A stretch of DNA of 64,000 nt from Tropicibacter oceani (GTDB lineage: Bacteria; Pseudomonadota; Alphaproteobacteria; Rhodobacterales; Rhodobacteraceae), in assembly GCF_029958925.1 (NCBI RefSeq), contig NZ_CP124616.1:744001-808000 (forward strand), read 5' to 3'. A program made the position numbers and the translations under genes. Of the stretch, positions 26,309-34,611 are shown in pieces. The notes below the pieces were generated by a model. It made no database searches and was not told the origin of the DNA. It saw only the letters and a list, made by a program, of their open reading frames with translations. How positions within the stretch are numbered: position 1 is the first letter of the stretch; each line of letters begins with the position of its first letter.

Positions 26309-27093
26309 CAGCGGATCTGACTTGTTGCGGCCAGCATCTGGTCGGCGGCCGAGATGACTTTGGAATTCAGCTCATAGCCGCGCTGGGCCTCGATCAGGTC
26401 GGTGATTTCCTTGACCGGATCGACCGAGCTTTCTTCGAGAAAGCCTTGGCGCAGGGTGCCGAGGCCGTCCTGGCCCGGCGTTGTCTGAAGCGCCGCGCCC
26501 GAGGCTTCGGTTTCCACGAAAAGGTTCGAGCCGATGGCCTCGAGCCCCTTGGCGTTGGTAAATCCGACCATGGTGAACTGCCCCAGCAGCTGCGCCTCGG
26601 CTGAATCCGCGAAATAGGCGTAAACCTCGCCGTCGCCGTTGATCGAAATGCTGCGGGCATCGTCGGGAATGGTGATTTCCGGCGAGACGGGGAAGCCTTC
26701 GGAGTTGACGATCAGCCCTTCGCCGGTGCGTTTCAGTGCGCCGTCGCGGGTATAGGCGGCCTGGCCAGAAGGCAGCGTCACCTCGAGATAGCCGGCGCCT
26801 TCGATGGCGACGTCCAGATCGCCCCCGGTCGAGGACAGCGCGCCCTGCGACAGCATCACCGACACCGAGGAGGGCCGGACACCCAGGCCCAGCTGCACGC
26901 CGGTGGGCAGCACGGTGCCGTCCGAGGCATTGACCGTGCCGGGGCGGGCGGCCTGTTGATAGTGCAGGTCGGCGAATTCGGCCCGGCGGGCGTTGTAACC
27001 CGTGGTGCTCATGTTCGAGAGGTTGTTCGAGATGACCTCGACCCGGGTTTGCTGGGCACTCATGCCCGTGGCGGCGATTTGAAGGGCGCGCAT
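26308..27093 (-). CDS. flgG: Flagellar distal rod protein FlgG
   Basis: FlgG forms the distal rod. The N-terminal rod signature reads MRALQIAATGMSAQQTRVEV, then NNLSNMSTTGYNARRAEF. The protein ends with LIEAQRGYELNSKVISAADQML, the FlgG-type C-terminal helix. The central D1 domain includes GAGYLEVTLPSGQAAYTRDG. The 261-residue length is normal. It lies between flgF and flgA in a continuous minus-strand run. Confidence 0.97.
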   Translation of the reverse strand: MRALQIAATGMSAQQTRVEVISNNLSNMSTTGYNARRAEFADLHYQQAARPGTVNASDGTVLPTGVQLGLGVRPSSVSVMLSQGALSSTGGDLDVAIEGAGYLEVTLPSGQAAYTRDGALKRTGEGLIVNSEGFPVSPEITIPDDARSISINGDGEVYAYFADSAEAQLLGQFTMVGFTNAKGLEAIGSNLFVETEASGAALQTTPGQDGLGTLRQGFLEESSVDPVKEITDLIEAQRGYELNSKVISAADQMLAATSQIR

Positions 27094-27105
27094 GGTTGGC
27101 TCCTG

Positions 27106-27819
27106 TTACTTGATAAAGGCGTTGATGGCGGACCGGATGCGTTCGTCTTCCTTGTCCAGAAAACTTTGGCCCAGTTCATAGGCGCGCTGCACCTCGACCA
27201 TCCGGGAAATCTGGAGGATCGGATTGACGTTGGAGGCTTCGACAAAGCCCTGCATGACGCCCGGTTCCTCCATCGGTTCGAACCCGGCGTCGGCGCGGAA
27301 CAGCACGCTGCCCTCGCGCACCATCTGGGTGGGTTCCAGCGGGCGGACCACGCCGATCTGGCCCAGCGGAACGCCCTTGGAACTGATGGTGCCGTCGCGG
27401 CCAATGGCCAGATCCGTGGCATCGGGCGGCACAAAGACCGGCGCACCGCCGTTGCCCAGAACCGGATAGCCGTCAGGGGTGACAAGCGTGCCCTCGTTGC
27501 TGGGGGTAAAGCTGCCGGCACGGGTCAGGCGCTGGCCATTGGGCGCGTCGATCAGGAAGAACCCGTCGCCCTCGATGGCCATGTCGAACATGCCGTTGGT
27601 CTGCTCAAGCGTGCCCTGCACAAAGGATGTGTTGCGGATGCGGGCCGCCGACATGGCAACCGACGCGCCGCCATCGGCATCCTGCACGTATTCGGAAAAG
27701 ATGATCCCCTGCTGCCGAAAGCCGGTGGTATTGGCGTTGGCGATATTGTTGGCAATGACCTGCATTTCCCGCTTGAGCCCCGAAAGGCGCGAAAGGGCAG
27801 CGTATCCTGTGGCTTCCAT
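27106..27819 (-). CDS. flgF: Flagellar proximal rod protein FlgF
   Basis: FlgF is the proximal rod protein, similar to FlgG. The N-terminus is MEATGYAALSRLSGLKREMQ, then NNIANANTTGFRQQGIIFSEY. The middle holds IEGDGFFLIDAPNGQRLTRAG, and the C-terminal helix reads ISRMVEVQRAYELGQSFLDKED. The 237-residue length is typical. It starts one base from the fliQ stop. Confidence 0.96.
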   Translation of the reverse strand: MEATGYAALSRLSGLKREMQVIANNIANANTTGFRQQGIIFSEYVQDADGGASVAMSAARIRNTSFVQGTLEQTNGMFDMAIEGDGFFLIDAPNGQRLTRAGSFTPSNEGTLVTPDGYPVLGNGGAPVFVPPDATDLAIGRDGTISSKGVPLGQIGVVRPLEPTQMVREGSVLFRADAGFEPMEEPGVMQGFVEASNVNPILQISRMVEVQRAYELGQSFLDKEDERIRSAINAFIK

Positions 27820-27820
27820 G

Positions 27821-28090
27821 TCAACCTCCGACGATGATGGGAATGATCTGGGCCTGGAAGAATTCGACCAGGGTGCGTGTCATGAAGCTCATCGACATCC
27901 AGAAGACGACGACGATCGCCATGAGTTTCGGCACAAAGGTCAGCGTCATTTCCTGGATCGAGGTGAGCGCCTGAAACAGGCCCACGCCGACGCCCGCGAC
28001 AAGCGCGGCGGTCAGGATCGGGATCGAGGTGACCGTGGCGATCCACAGCCCCTGGCGCAGCGTGTCGAAAAAGATGGCTTCTGTCATCAT
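27821..28090 (-). CDS. fliQ: Flagellar export protein FliQ
   Basis: FliQ is a small export-gate subunit with two membrane helices. The 89-residue protein reads MMTEAIFFDTLRQGLWIATV, then ALTSIQEMTLTFVPKLMAIV, the signature of the family. The length matches exactly the usual 88-90 residues. The longer frame upstream is read-through of fliE sequence in another frame and is not used. It lies between fliE and flgF. Confidence 0.95.
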   Translation of the reverse strand: MMTEAIFFDTLRQGLWIATVTSIPILTAALVAGVGVGLFQALTSIQEMTLTFVPKLMAIVVVFWMSMSFMTRTLVEFFQAQIIPIIVGG

Positions 28091-28094
28091 GGGA

Positions 28095-28388
28095 TCAGAC
28101 CGGCATCCGCAGGATTTCCTGGTAGGCTTCGACCACCTTGTTGCGCACGGCAACCACGGTTTCGACGGCCAGTTCGGACTGGGCCAATGCCTCGACCAGC
28201 GCATGGGGATCGGCATCGCCGGCCATGTTCTGCTGCGCGGTTTGCTCGGCTTCGCGAAGGGTGCCGACGAAATCCTGCGCGGCCTGGGCAAAGCTGCCCT
28301 GCAGGCTGGGCTTTTGGGTAGCATCGGGTTCCATCGCGGGAAGCGAGGCGGCGTATTTCTGTGCTGCATAGAGCGATCGGACGTCCAT
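28095..28388 (-). CDS. fliE: Flagellar hook-basal body protein FliE
   Basis: FliE links the MS ring to the rod. The 97-residue protein has the conserved C-terminal half, with HALVEALAQSELAVETVVAV followed by RNKVVEAYQEILRMPV. Its N-terminus is variable as in other FliE proteins. It follows flgC by 30 bases and precedes fliQ by four. Confidence 0.94.
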   Translation of the reverse strand: MDVRSLYAAQKYAASLPAMEPDATQKPSLQGSFAQAAQDFVGTLREAEQTAQQNMAGDADPHALVEALAQSELAVETVVAVRNKVVEAYQEILRMPV

Positions 28389-28418
28389 TCTGGTCTCCTT
28401 TCACGGGTTTCGGAAAAT

Positions 28419-28808
28419 TCAGCGTCTCAGCAGGTCCATCAGTCCGGTGGACATCTGGCGGGTCTGGTCAAACATCTTGAGGTTGGCCTCATAGCTGCGC
28501 TGGGCTTCGCGCGCGTCGGCGATTTCGATCACCAGGTCGACGTTCGATCCGTCATAGTTCCCGGTTTCATCGGCCAGCGGATGCGAGGGGTCATAGATCT
28601 GTTCAAGCTCGGAACGATCCAGCCGCACACGCCCGGTTTCCACCCGCGACAGCGCGGTGTCGCCCTTGTCCAGCTGGAAGGGCACCGATTTGCGGCGAAA
28701 GCCGGGGGTGTCCATGTTCGCGATGTTTTCCGAGACCACGCGCAGGCGGGTTGCCTGGGCTTTCAGTCCGCTGGCGGTGACGCTTAGCGCGTCGGAAAAG
28801 GCACTCAT
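28419..28808 (-). CDS. flgC: Flagellar proximal rod protein FlgC
   Basis: FlgC is a proximal rod component. The 129-residue protein begins MSAFSDALSVTASGLKAQAT and contains ENIANMDTPGFRRKSVPF. Then come PLADETGNYDGSNVDLVIEI and the C-terminal helix AREAQRSYEANLKMFDQTRQM. This is full length and complete. It sits between flgB (12 bases upstream) and fliE. Confidence 0.96.
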   Translation of the reverse strand: MSAFSDALSVTASGLKAQATRLRVVSENIANMDTPGFRRKSVPFQLDKGDTALSRVETGRVRLDRSELEQIYDPSHPLADETGNYDGSNVDLVIEIADAREAQRSYEANLKMFDQTRQMSTGLMDLLRR

Positions 28809-28820
28809 CCCTTAGCTCCT

Positions 28821-29198
28821 TCAGCTGCGGCCAAGGCTTGCCCGGATGACGGACAGGCTGTTGCGGTAAATTGCCAAGGCGCGGTCGTGCTGGCGTTTGG
28901 CATCGACGGCCTCGATCATTTCGATTTCGAGCGAAACGGTGTTGCCGTTGGGGTCCATCGCGTCGCGCCGATCGCTTGTCGCGACCATGCGGTCGCTTTG
29001 ACCGTTCAGGTGCCCCGTGCGGGTTGCGCGCTGTTCGGACAGAGACCCGCGCAGGGTTGTCTCGAATGCGGGCAGTTCTTTCGCGCGATACCCCGGGGTA
29101 TCCGCGTTTGCGATGTTTTGGGCGCTGATCGCTTGCTTGTGGCCAGCATGTTTGGCCATCGCCATCGCCGTTCTGAAGACGTCCAGGTTTTGGAACAT
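28821..29198 (-). CDS. flgB: Flagellar proximal rod protein FlgB
   Basis: FlgB is a proximal rod component. The 125-residue protein shows AMAKHAGHKQAISAQNIANA followed by DTPGYRAKELPAFETTL. Its C-terminal part reads MIEAVDAKRQHDRALAIYRN. It is the first gene of the leftward flagellar operon (flgB-flgC-fliE-fliQ-flgF-flgG-flgA-flgH-fliL), and its promoter region (29199-29283) is shared with the divergent fliI. Confidence 0.94.
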   Translation of the reverse strand: MFQNLDVFRTAMAMAKHAGHKQAISAQNIANADTPGYRAKELPAFETTLRGSLSEQRATRTGHLNGQSDRMVATSDRRDAMDPNGNTVSLEIEMIEAVDAKRQHDRALAIYRNSLSVIRASLGRS

Positions 29199-29219
29199 CG
29201 GGGCTTCTCCCTCGATTAC

Positions 29220-29237
29220 TTAAATCAAGGCTTAACC
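29220..29237. promoter_or_regulatory. TTAA-N8-TTAACC motif in the flgB/fliI divergent promoter
   Basis: TTAA (29220-29223) and TTAACC (29232-29237) are separated by eight bases in the 85-base gap between flgB and fliI. CtrA, a motility regulator in many alphaproteobacteria, prefers TTAA-N7-TTAAC, so this is close but one base too wide. It is reported as a weak candidate control site. Confidence 0.3.
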
Positions 29238-29283
29238 GTGATTCCTTTAGAAACGGTTTGCAGAAAACTGAACGGAGCGTTCG

Positions 29284-30693
29284 ATGGACAATAGTGTGAT
29301 CAAAGGGCTCAGCGCGCGAATCGCGCAGATGCAGCCGGTTCGGAATGTCGGTCGCGTGCGATCCGTGGACGGAACAACGATCTGGGTCAGCGGCCTGGCG
29401 CATACCGCCTGTATCGGCGATCGGTTGCGGCTGTTTCACCCTGGCGGCGCGCTTGAGGGCGAAGTGCTGAGAATTCGAGACGAATTGGTCGCAATGCTGC
29501 CGGACGAGGCTGCCGATGGGGTTTCGCAGGGCGATCGGGTGGCCGTCATGGGCGCCCCCGTACTGGCGCCCTGCGATTCGTGGATTGGCCGGGTGATCGA
29601 CCCCTATGGGCGGCCGCTGGACGGCGCGCCGCTGGGGCCGGGCCCCCACCGCCGACCGTTTCGCGCCAGCCCGCCCCCTGCCGCCGCGCGCCGCGGGTTG
29701 GGCGCAAGGCTGAACACGGGACTGGCGGTTTTCGACACGCTGCTGCCCATCGTCCAAGGGCAGAGAATCGGGCTTTTCGCCGGATCGGGTGTCGGCAAAT
29801 CACGGTTGCTGTCGCAATTGGCGCAGGGGATGCAAGCCGACGTGGTCGTGCTGGCGCTTGTCGGCGAACGCGGGCGCGAGGTGCAGGAGTTCGTGCGCCA
29901 TGTGCTGGGCCCCGAGGGGATGGCGCGCAGCGTGGTCGTTGCGGCGACCTCGGACCGGTCTCCGATGGAGCGGCGGCGCTGCCCGCTGGCGGCCATGACC
30001 ATTGCCGAACACTTTCGGGACCAGGGCAAGCACGTGCTTTACCTGGCCGATTCGATCACCCGCTTTGCCGAGGCGCACCGCGAAGTGGCCATCGCGTCGG
30101 GAGAACTGCCCGCGCTGCGCGGCCACCCGCCGTCGGTTGCGCATCAGATCATGCGGCTGGCTGAACGCGCCGGTCCAGGATTGCCCGAAGCGGGGGATAT
30201 CACCGCCGTTTTCAGCGTGCTGGTCGCGGGGTCGGACATGGATGAACCCGTCGCCGACATCCTGCGCGGTGTTCTGGACGGGCATGTGGTGATGGATCGC
30301 CAGATCGCCGAGCGCGGCAGATTTCCGGCGATCGATCTGTTGCGGTCGGTGTCCCGCAGTTTGCCCGAGGCCGCGACCCCGCATGAAAATGAACTGATCT
30401 CTCGGGTGCGCCAGCTGTTGGGTGCTTACACCCGGTCCGAGACGATGATCCGCGCCGGGCTGTACCGGGATGGAGAGGACCCGGTTCTGGATCAGGCGAT
30501 TCGCGCCTGGGCGGATCTGGACGGATTCATCGCCGAGGAGTCGCCGGGCGGTCCGACCAATGCTTTCAACAAGCTGGAACTGGTTCTCAGACGGTCGGGT
30601 GCCGGTACGAATGCGGGCGCGGCGCTTCAGGCTGGCCGGGGGCCAAAGCAAAACGGCCGGGCAGCGATCCGCCCGACCGTGCGAGGCCGTTGA
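29284..30693 (+). CDS. fliI: Flagellum-specific ATPase FliI
   Basis: FliI is the export ATPase at the base of the flagellum. The Walker A motif AGSGVGKS is at residues 166-173. Walker B lies in VLYLADSITRFAEAHRE, and the family stretch GELPALRGHPPSVAHQI (more usually with a YPPS motif) is present, followed by GDITAVFSVLVAGSDMDEP. The 469-residue length is slightly long because of a low-complexity C-terminal tail (about the last 25 residues) encoded within palindromic DNA. It is divergent from flgB and convergent with the DUF1217 gene. Confidence 0.96.
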   Translation: MDNSVIKGLSARIAQMQPVRNVGRVRSVDGTTIWVSGLAHTACIGDRLRLFHPGGALEGEVLRIRDELVAMLPDEAADGVSQGDRVAVMGAPVLAPCDSWIGRVIDPYGRPLDGAPLGPGPHRRPFRASPPPAAARRGLGARLNTGLAVFDTLLPIVQGQRIGLFAGSGVGKSRLLSQLAQGMQADVVVLALVGERGREVQEFVRHVLGPEGMARSVVVAATSDRSPMERRRCPLAAMTIAEHFRDQGKHVLYLADSITRFAEAHREVAIASGELPALRGHPPSVAHQIMRLAERAGPGLPEAGDITAVFSVLVAGSDMDEPVADILRGVLDGHVVMDRQIAERGRFPAIDLLRSVSRSLPEAATPHENELISRVRQLLGAYTRSETMIRAGLYRDGEDPVLDQAIRAWADLDGFIAEESPGGPTNAFNKLELVLRRSGAGTNAGAALQAGRGPKQNGRAAIRPTVRGR

Positions 30694-30711
30694 CTGGTTG
30701 GATATCGGCGG

Positions 30712-30733
30712 CCGCGACGTTCGAATGTCGCGG
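30712..30733. terminator. Hairpin between convergent fliI and the DUF1217 gene
   Basis: CCGCGAC (30712-30718) and GTCGCGG (30727-30733) form a 7-bp stem with an 8-base loop, directly beside the stop of the leftward gene. A further inverted pair, AACGGCC with GGCCGTT, overlaps the end of fliI just upstream. There is no clear T tract on either strand, so it is a plausible but weak shared terminator. Confidence 0.4.
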
Positions 30734-31546
30734 TCAGCCCAGCAAGGAGGTGCGCGGAATGGACTGCAGCAACGACAAGGCGACCAGACCCGCCGATGAT
30801 TGCGAAAAGTCCTGAACCTGGGTTTGCAGCAGGTAGGTCTGAACGACCTTTTCCATGACTTCGGGGTCCGCCAGTTCACTTACCTCGGTTACACCGAACC
30901 TGCTTTGAGCCTTGTCGCGAAAAACCTCGAGTTGTTGGTCGATGTCGAGCTGGCCAAAGCCACTGGGCAGGCCCATTGCGGTTTCGAACACCGTGCGCAG
31001 GGCGGTGGTGCCCATAACCTTGAACCATTTGGTGTCGTTGCCGCCGCTTCCTTCGGCAAGTTCGGGCAGGCTTCGCTGAAAATTCAGGGCCAATCTCAGG
31101 CTGTCATCCTGATCGCCGACCGCAACCTCGAAGGATTGTTCGCGATATTTGGCGACGATTTCATCGCCGAAATAACTGAGTTGCGTCCGCGCCCCGACCG
31201 GCGAATCGAACGCAAAAGCGCTGGCGATTGCGCCGTAGCGATCATCGGACAGCTTGTTGGCCAGGCTTTGCGGGTCTGCGCCGCCTTCTTCCAGGATCTT
31301 GCGGATGAAAAACTTATTGTTGATATCATCCTGCAGTCCAAAGGCCCCAAGCGCGACCCGCAACAGCCGGCGGTCGGACACCAGGTCTTCGGCGGTCTTG
31401 ATCTGACCGATGTTTTCCTTGAAGTAGTCCGTGTCGCGCACAAGGTCGGCGGACTTTTCGAAAACCTGGCGCTGTGTATCCTGGGTGGCCTTGAGGAATT
31501 GCCACCCGACCAGACCGCTGCCGACAATGACCGGCTGAAAGCTCAT
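30734..31546 (-). CDS. DUF1217 family flagellar protein
   Basis: The 270-residue protein matches the DUF1217 pattern known from alphaproteobacterial flagellar loci: VGWQFLKATQDTQRQVFEKS near the N-terminus, ETAMGLPSGFGQLDIDQQLE in the middle, and YLLQTQVQDFSQSS near the end. The biochemical role is unknown, though association with flagellin and hook genes is common. ATG 31546 overlaps the flbT stop (ATGA), so it is translated with flbT and flaF. Confidence 0.8.
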   Translation of the reverse strand: MSFQPVIVGSGLVGWQFLKATQDTQRQVFEKSADLVRDTDYFKENIGQIKTAEDLVSDRRLLRVALGAFGLQDDINNKFFIRKILEEGGADPQSLANKLSDDRYGAIASAFAFDSPVGARTQLSYFGDEIVAKYREQSFEVAVGDQDDSLRLALNFQRSLPELAEGSGGNDTKWFKVMGTTALRTVFETAMGLPSGFGQLDIDQQLEVFRDKAQSRFGVTEVSELADPEVMEKVVQTYLLQTQVQDFSQSSAGLVALSLLQSIPRTSLLG

Positions 31547-31947
31547 TGCCGAGACGCGGCCAAAAGCCGGTCCTCTCGCGGGATCAAGGCGCGCAGCGCT
31601 TTGAGGCACTGATAGAACTGTTCCGTCAGCAGGGCGTTGCTGGCCTGCGCCAACAGGCGGCGGCTGTCCGGGTCGATCAGGATATGGCTCAGCTCCTCGA
31701 TCCGAGGCAGCAATTGTTTTTTCGCATCACCAGGCTCTGCGTCACCGGTCAGGATCAGCTGGGCGGTATAGCAAAGGCGCCGCACGGGTGTCTGCGCTTC
31801 TTCGGGATGAATGGCGTCGCGCAACCGCAAGACATTCGCATTCGGGGTCACGATGGAAAGCCGGCTGCGCCGATCCCCGTTTTCGATGACGGCCCCGTTG
31901 ATCAAGACGCGTTCGCGAGGGCCAAGTTTCAGAACCAATCCGCTCAT
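31543..31947 (-). CDS. flbT: Flagellin regulator FlbT
   Basis: FlbT controls flagellin synthesis after transcription; in Caulobacter it acts on the flagellin mRNA leader. The 134-residue protein begins MSGLVLKLGPRERVLINGAV and contains RRSRLSIVTPNANVLRLRDA and ALLTEQFYQCLKALRALIP, all typical. The start ATG 31947 overlaps the flaF stop. The longer upstream frame is a shadow of flaF. Confidence 0.93.
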   Translation of the reverse strand: MSGLVLKLGPRERVLINGAVIENGDRRSRLSIVTPNANVLRLRDAIHPEEAQTPVRRLCYTAQLILTGDAEPGDAKKQLLPRIEELSHILIDPDSRRLLAQASNALLTEQFYQCLKALRALIPREDRLLAASRQ

Positions 31948-32321
31948 CAGGTTGTTCTCCGACCGCTCAGTCCACGCAGGACGGCGGCATTTATTTCCAG
32001 AAGGGGGGTAATCCGAGCTTGCTTCATCAAGACCTGGGAGGTGTGTTTTTGCACAAACTCGGCCAGGTAGAAGATACGCGCCCTTAGATCTTGGGGCAGG
32101 CCGTTTTCCTTGTCGGCGACGTCGACCGCCAACATGGTCCAAAGGCGCTGGTTTTCCGAAAGCGCTTCGACCAGTCTTGGATAGGCCTTGGGCCCGGCTT
32201 CTGCGGCTGACTTGATGCGATGGGTTACGCGGGCAATCAGTTCGTATTCGGTGCCACGGGGCGTCTTTGTCGTCCGCGCCGTCTGCGAATAGGCGTGCTG
32301 GGCAAGGGAATGGGCGTTCAC
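31947..32321 (-). CDS. flaF: Flagellar biosynthesis regulator FlaF
   Basis: FlaF works opposite to FlbT in flagellin expression and secretion in alphaproteobacteria. The 124-residue protein shows LAQHAYSQTARTTKTPRGTE, YELIARVTHRIKSA and LRARIFYLAEFVQKHTSQVL. It starts 76 bases downstream of the flagellin stop on the same strand and overlaps flbT. flagellin, flaF and flbT together form the usual alphaproteobacterial arrangement. Confidence 0.92.
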   Translation of the reverse strand: MNAHSLAQHAYSQTARTTKTPRGTEYELIARVTHRIKSAAEAGPKAYPRLVEALSENQRLWTMLAVDVADKENGLPQDLRARIFYLAEFVQKHTSQVLMKQARITPLLEINAAVLRGLSGRRTT

Positions 32322-32397
32322 TGCAAAACCTTCTGGTTGTGGCTACGATGGATATATGGAGATCGGAGGCCGGTTGACCGGCCTCCGATCAGGACCA

Positions 32398-33693
32398 TTA
32401 GCGGAACAGCGACAGAAGCTGCTGCGGTGCCTGGTTGGCGATCGACAGCGCCTGGACACCCAGCTGCTGCTGGACCTGCAGGGCCTGCAGACGGGCCGAG
32501 GCCTCTTCCATGTCGGCGTCGACAAGGGTGCCGATCCCGGACTTCAGCGCATCGGTCAGGCCGGTGATGAAGTCGGTCTGGGTTTCGATGCGGCCCTGGG
32601 CCGAACCGAAGTTTGCAGCCGAGTCGATCGAGATCTGGATCAGACCTTCGATTTCTTCGAGAGCCGCATCAGCGCCCGCCTGGGTGGTCACGTCGATATC
32701 GCTGAGCGATTCGAGGCGGCCACCGATGGTGTTGCCGGCCGCAGCAAAGGTATCCGCGCGGAACGACACGTTGTTGCCGGTGGTGGTCGATCCGGTCACG
32801 GCCACGGCGCCGGTCGATGCGGTAAAGGACATCGACAGATCGGCAGTATCCACACCGTTGGCTTCGAGGTGCTTGACCATGGCATCGTTCAGACCGTCAA
32901 AGACGTCCTGAGCGGTATCGCCATCGCGAGCCACATACATGATCTCGGACGGTTTGCCTGTGGTCGCAGCGGTGTTCGCTCCGGCCAGACCCGATGCGCC
33001 GGATGCCAGGGTGATGGCATAACCAACGCCTGCAGCAACTTCGTCCGGAACAATGGTGAAGGTCGTGGTCGGTGCGGTGCCGGCACCCGTCAGGGTGATA
33101 GCTGCGCCCGCTGCCGCGCCGGACATCTGGGTGCCGCCGGTTGCCTGGGCCGTACCGGTGATCGCCGAAGCGCCGGTGCCAAGGTCCTGCTTGCCGACAT
33201 TGATGTCGCTTGCGGTTACACCGGTGCCCGAACGGTCAAGCGATGCCAGCACGTTGATGCTGCCGGTGTTGGCCGTCTTGTCGGTGTTGGACAGCAGGTT
33301 CAGGCCGTTGAACTGGGCTGCGCCCACAACAGCCGAGATCTGGTCGCGCAGGGCGTTGATGTCGGTCTGGATCTTTTCACGATCGACGTTTTCTTCCTGT
33401 GCGGCGACGATCTTGCCCTTGATGTCGGTCAGCAGCTCAGTCGTCGTTTCAGCGGCCTGGCGGGCCACGGCGACGGTCGACTGACCCAGGTTGAGGCTGT
33501 CCGAGATGCCCTTGAAGCCCTTAACGTCGGCCTCCATGACCTTGGAGATCGCCCAAACCGCCGAGTTGTCCTTGGCGCTGGAAACCCGCTTGCCGGTCGA
33601 GATTTCCGACTGGGTCTGGGCCAGGCCCGAGTTGATCGATTTCAGGGTCTGAAGCGCCACCATGGCGCCGTTGTTCGTCAGGATGCTAGACAT
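32398..33693 (-). CDS. Flagellin
   Basis: This is the filament subunit. The conserved N-terminal D0/D1 domain starts MSSILTNNGAMVALQTLKSI and continues with SEISTGKRVSSAKDNSAVWA. The C-terminal domain has IDSAANFGSAQGRIETQTDF and ends IANQAPQQLLSLFR. The centre (about residues 140-330) is a variable, Ala/Thr/Gly-rich surface domain. The start ATG 33693 is the family start. Length 431 residues. It has a 196-base upstream gap with a leader hairpin and probably its own promoter. Confidence 0.96.
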   Translation of the reverse strand: MSSILTNNGAMVALQTLKSINSGLAQTQSEISTGKRVSSAKDNSAVWAISKVMEADVKGFKGISDSLNLGQSTVAVARQAAETTTELLTDIKGKIVAAQEENVDREKIQTDINALRDQISAVVGAAQFNGLNLLSNTDKTANTGSINVLASLDRSGTGVTASDINVGKQDLGTGASAITGTAQATGGTQMSGAAAGAAITLTGAGTAPTTTFTIVPDEVAAGVGYAITLASGASGLAGANTAATTGKPSEIMYVARDGDTAQDVFDGLNDAMVKHLEANGVDTADLSMSFTASTGAVAVTGSTTTGNNVSFRADTFAAAGNTIGGRLESLSDIDVTTQAGADAALEEIEGLIQISIDSAANFGSAQGRIETQTDFITGLTDALKSGIGTLVDADMEEASARLQALQVQQQLGVQALSIANQAPQQLLSLFR

Positions 33694-33713
33694 GCATTTT
33701 GTCCTTGCTAGTT

Positions 33714-33727
33714 GGCGCTTTTGCGCC
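33714..33727 (-). promoter_or_regulatory. Hairpin in the flagellin mRNA leader
   Basis: GGCGC-TTTT-GCGCC forms a 5-bp stem and four-base loop ending 20 bases upstream of the flagellin ATG. Because FlbT acts on flagellin leader RNA in Caulobacter, a structured leader here is worth noting. Binding has not been shown. Confidence 0.35.
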
Positions 33728-33889
33728 GGTTTCATTTGCCGGTTAAGGCATCTCTGACGTCTTTCTGACGTTTACAGCCCGGCGTTTCCGGCCTGTGCCA
33801 CCCTTCCGAGTGCAGGGCCAACATGGGTCCGGAATCCTAACGTTGCGCTAATTCCGAACGGTCCATTTCAGCCAATTTGAACCAAATTC

Positions 33890-34237
33890 TCACGCCCTGC
33901 GTTCCAGCTTGTTTTCTGCCGGTGTGCTCAGCGGTGTGCGACGGCCCTTTTCGTCATAGGTGTCCAGTGTTTTGCGCAGGTGGTTCAGGTGATTCAGGCG
34001 GTTCGCGACATTGCGCAAACCGGCCAGCGCGTGATCGAACAGCTCCTGATTCCGGCGCAGCCCGTCGCGCAGCGGCGCGACCTTGGTTTCGTCATTTGTG
34101 GTCTTGGCCAGCCCGAATGCCAGATCCTGCTTTTCCTCCATCAGGTCGGCGATTCGGTCAAAGTCACCTTCGAGCAGGGCCTGCCGCTCGGCTGCGATGA
34201 GTTCTTCCAGGCGGATAAGGTCGGTGTCATTGGTCAT
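33890..34237 (-). CDS. FlgN-like flagellar export chaperone
   Basis: The 115-residue protein is helical and charged, with DRIADLMEEKQDLAFGLAKT and the C-terminal LRKTLDTYDEKGRRTPLS, which resembles FlgN of alphaproteobacteria. FlgN chaperones the hook-filament junction proteins. Its start overlaps the rod-binding gene by 11 bases. The call rests on size, charge, C-terminal pattern and position. Confidence 0.65.
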   Translation of the reverse strand: MTNDTDLIRLEELIAAERQALLEGDFDRIADLMEEKQDLAFGLAKTTNDETKVAPLRDGLRRNQELFDHALAGLRNVANRLNHLNHLRKTLDTYDEKGRRTPLSTPAENKLERRA

Positions 34238-34499
34238 CGAATTTCTCCTTCATTGAACGATAAAGCGTGTCGGCAAGGCCGATACCGCCCTTGGCGGCCA
34301 TCGCGCGGGCCTGTTCCTGCACCAGGAAGGACGAGAATTGATCCTCGCCCGCGCCGCCGCCAAAGCTTTCGGGGGTCTTTCCAACGCCGGCAGCCTCGAG
34401 CATTTCGGCCAGAAAGCTGGCTTCGAGACCCTGTGCGGCGGCTTTCAGCGCCTTGTCCTGTATCTGCCTGGGGGCGGCAGGGATCGGGGGGATATCCAT
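34227..34499 (-). CDS. Rod-binding protein (FlgJ N-terminal domain type)
   Basis: The 90-residue protein corresponds to the rod-binding half of FlgJ without the muramidase domain: AAAQGLEASFLAEMLEAAGV, then AGEDQFSSFLVQEQARAMAA and GGIGLADTLYRSMKEKF. Such short forms are normal in alphaproteobacteria. It acts in rod assembly in the periplasm. It is first in a two-gene unit with flgN and divergent from fliK. Confidence 0.85.
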   Translation of the reverse strand: MDIPPIPAAPRQIQDKALKAAAQGLEASFLAEMLEAAGVGKTPESFGGGAGEDQFSSFLVQEQARAMAAKGGIGLADTLYRSMKEKFDDQ

Positions 34500-34611
34500 T
34501 GTGTTGTCTCCAATTCGACTCACTTCACCCAGTTTTCTGCGAAGGCGGTAAAGAACCGGTAAGGATGTGCGATCTAGAAAGGAGCGACGGAAGAAATCCC
34601 GAGGCACGCAA

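Noticed and set aside
32356-33711. A 451-residue plus-strand frame opposite flagellin
   Set aside because: Its sequence is the complement shadow of a certain flagellin gene and has no family features.
33800-33860. Sigma-54 promoter upstream of flagellin (TGGCAC on the minus strand)
   Set aside because: The -24-like TGGCAC is present but the TTGCA-like -12 element at the right spacing is not.
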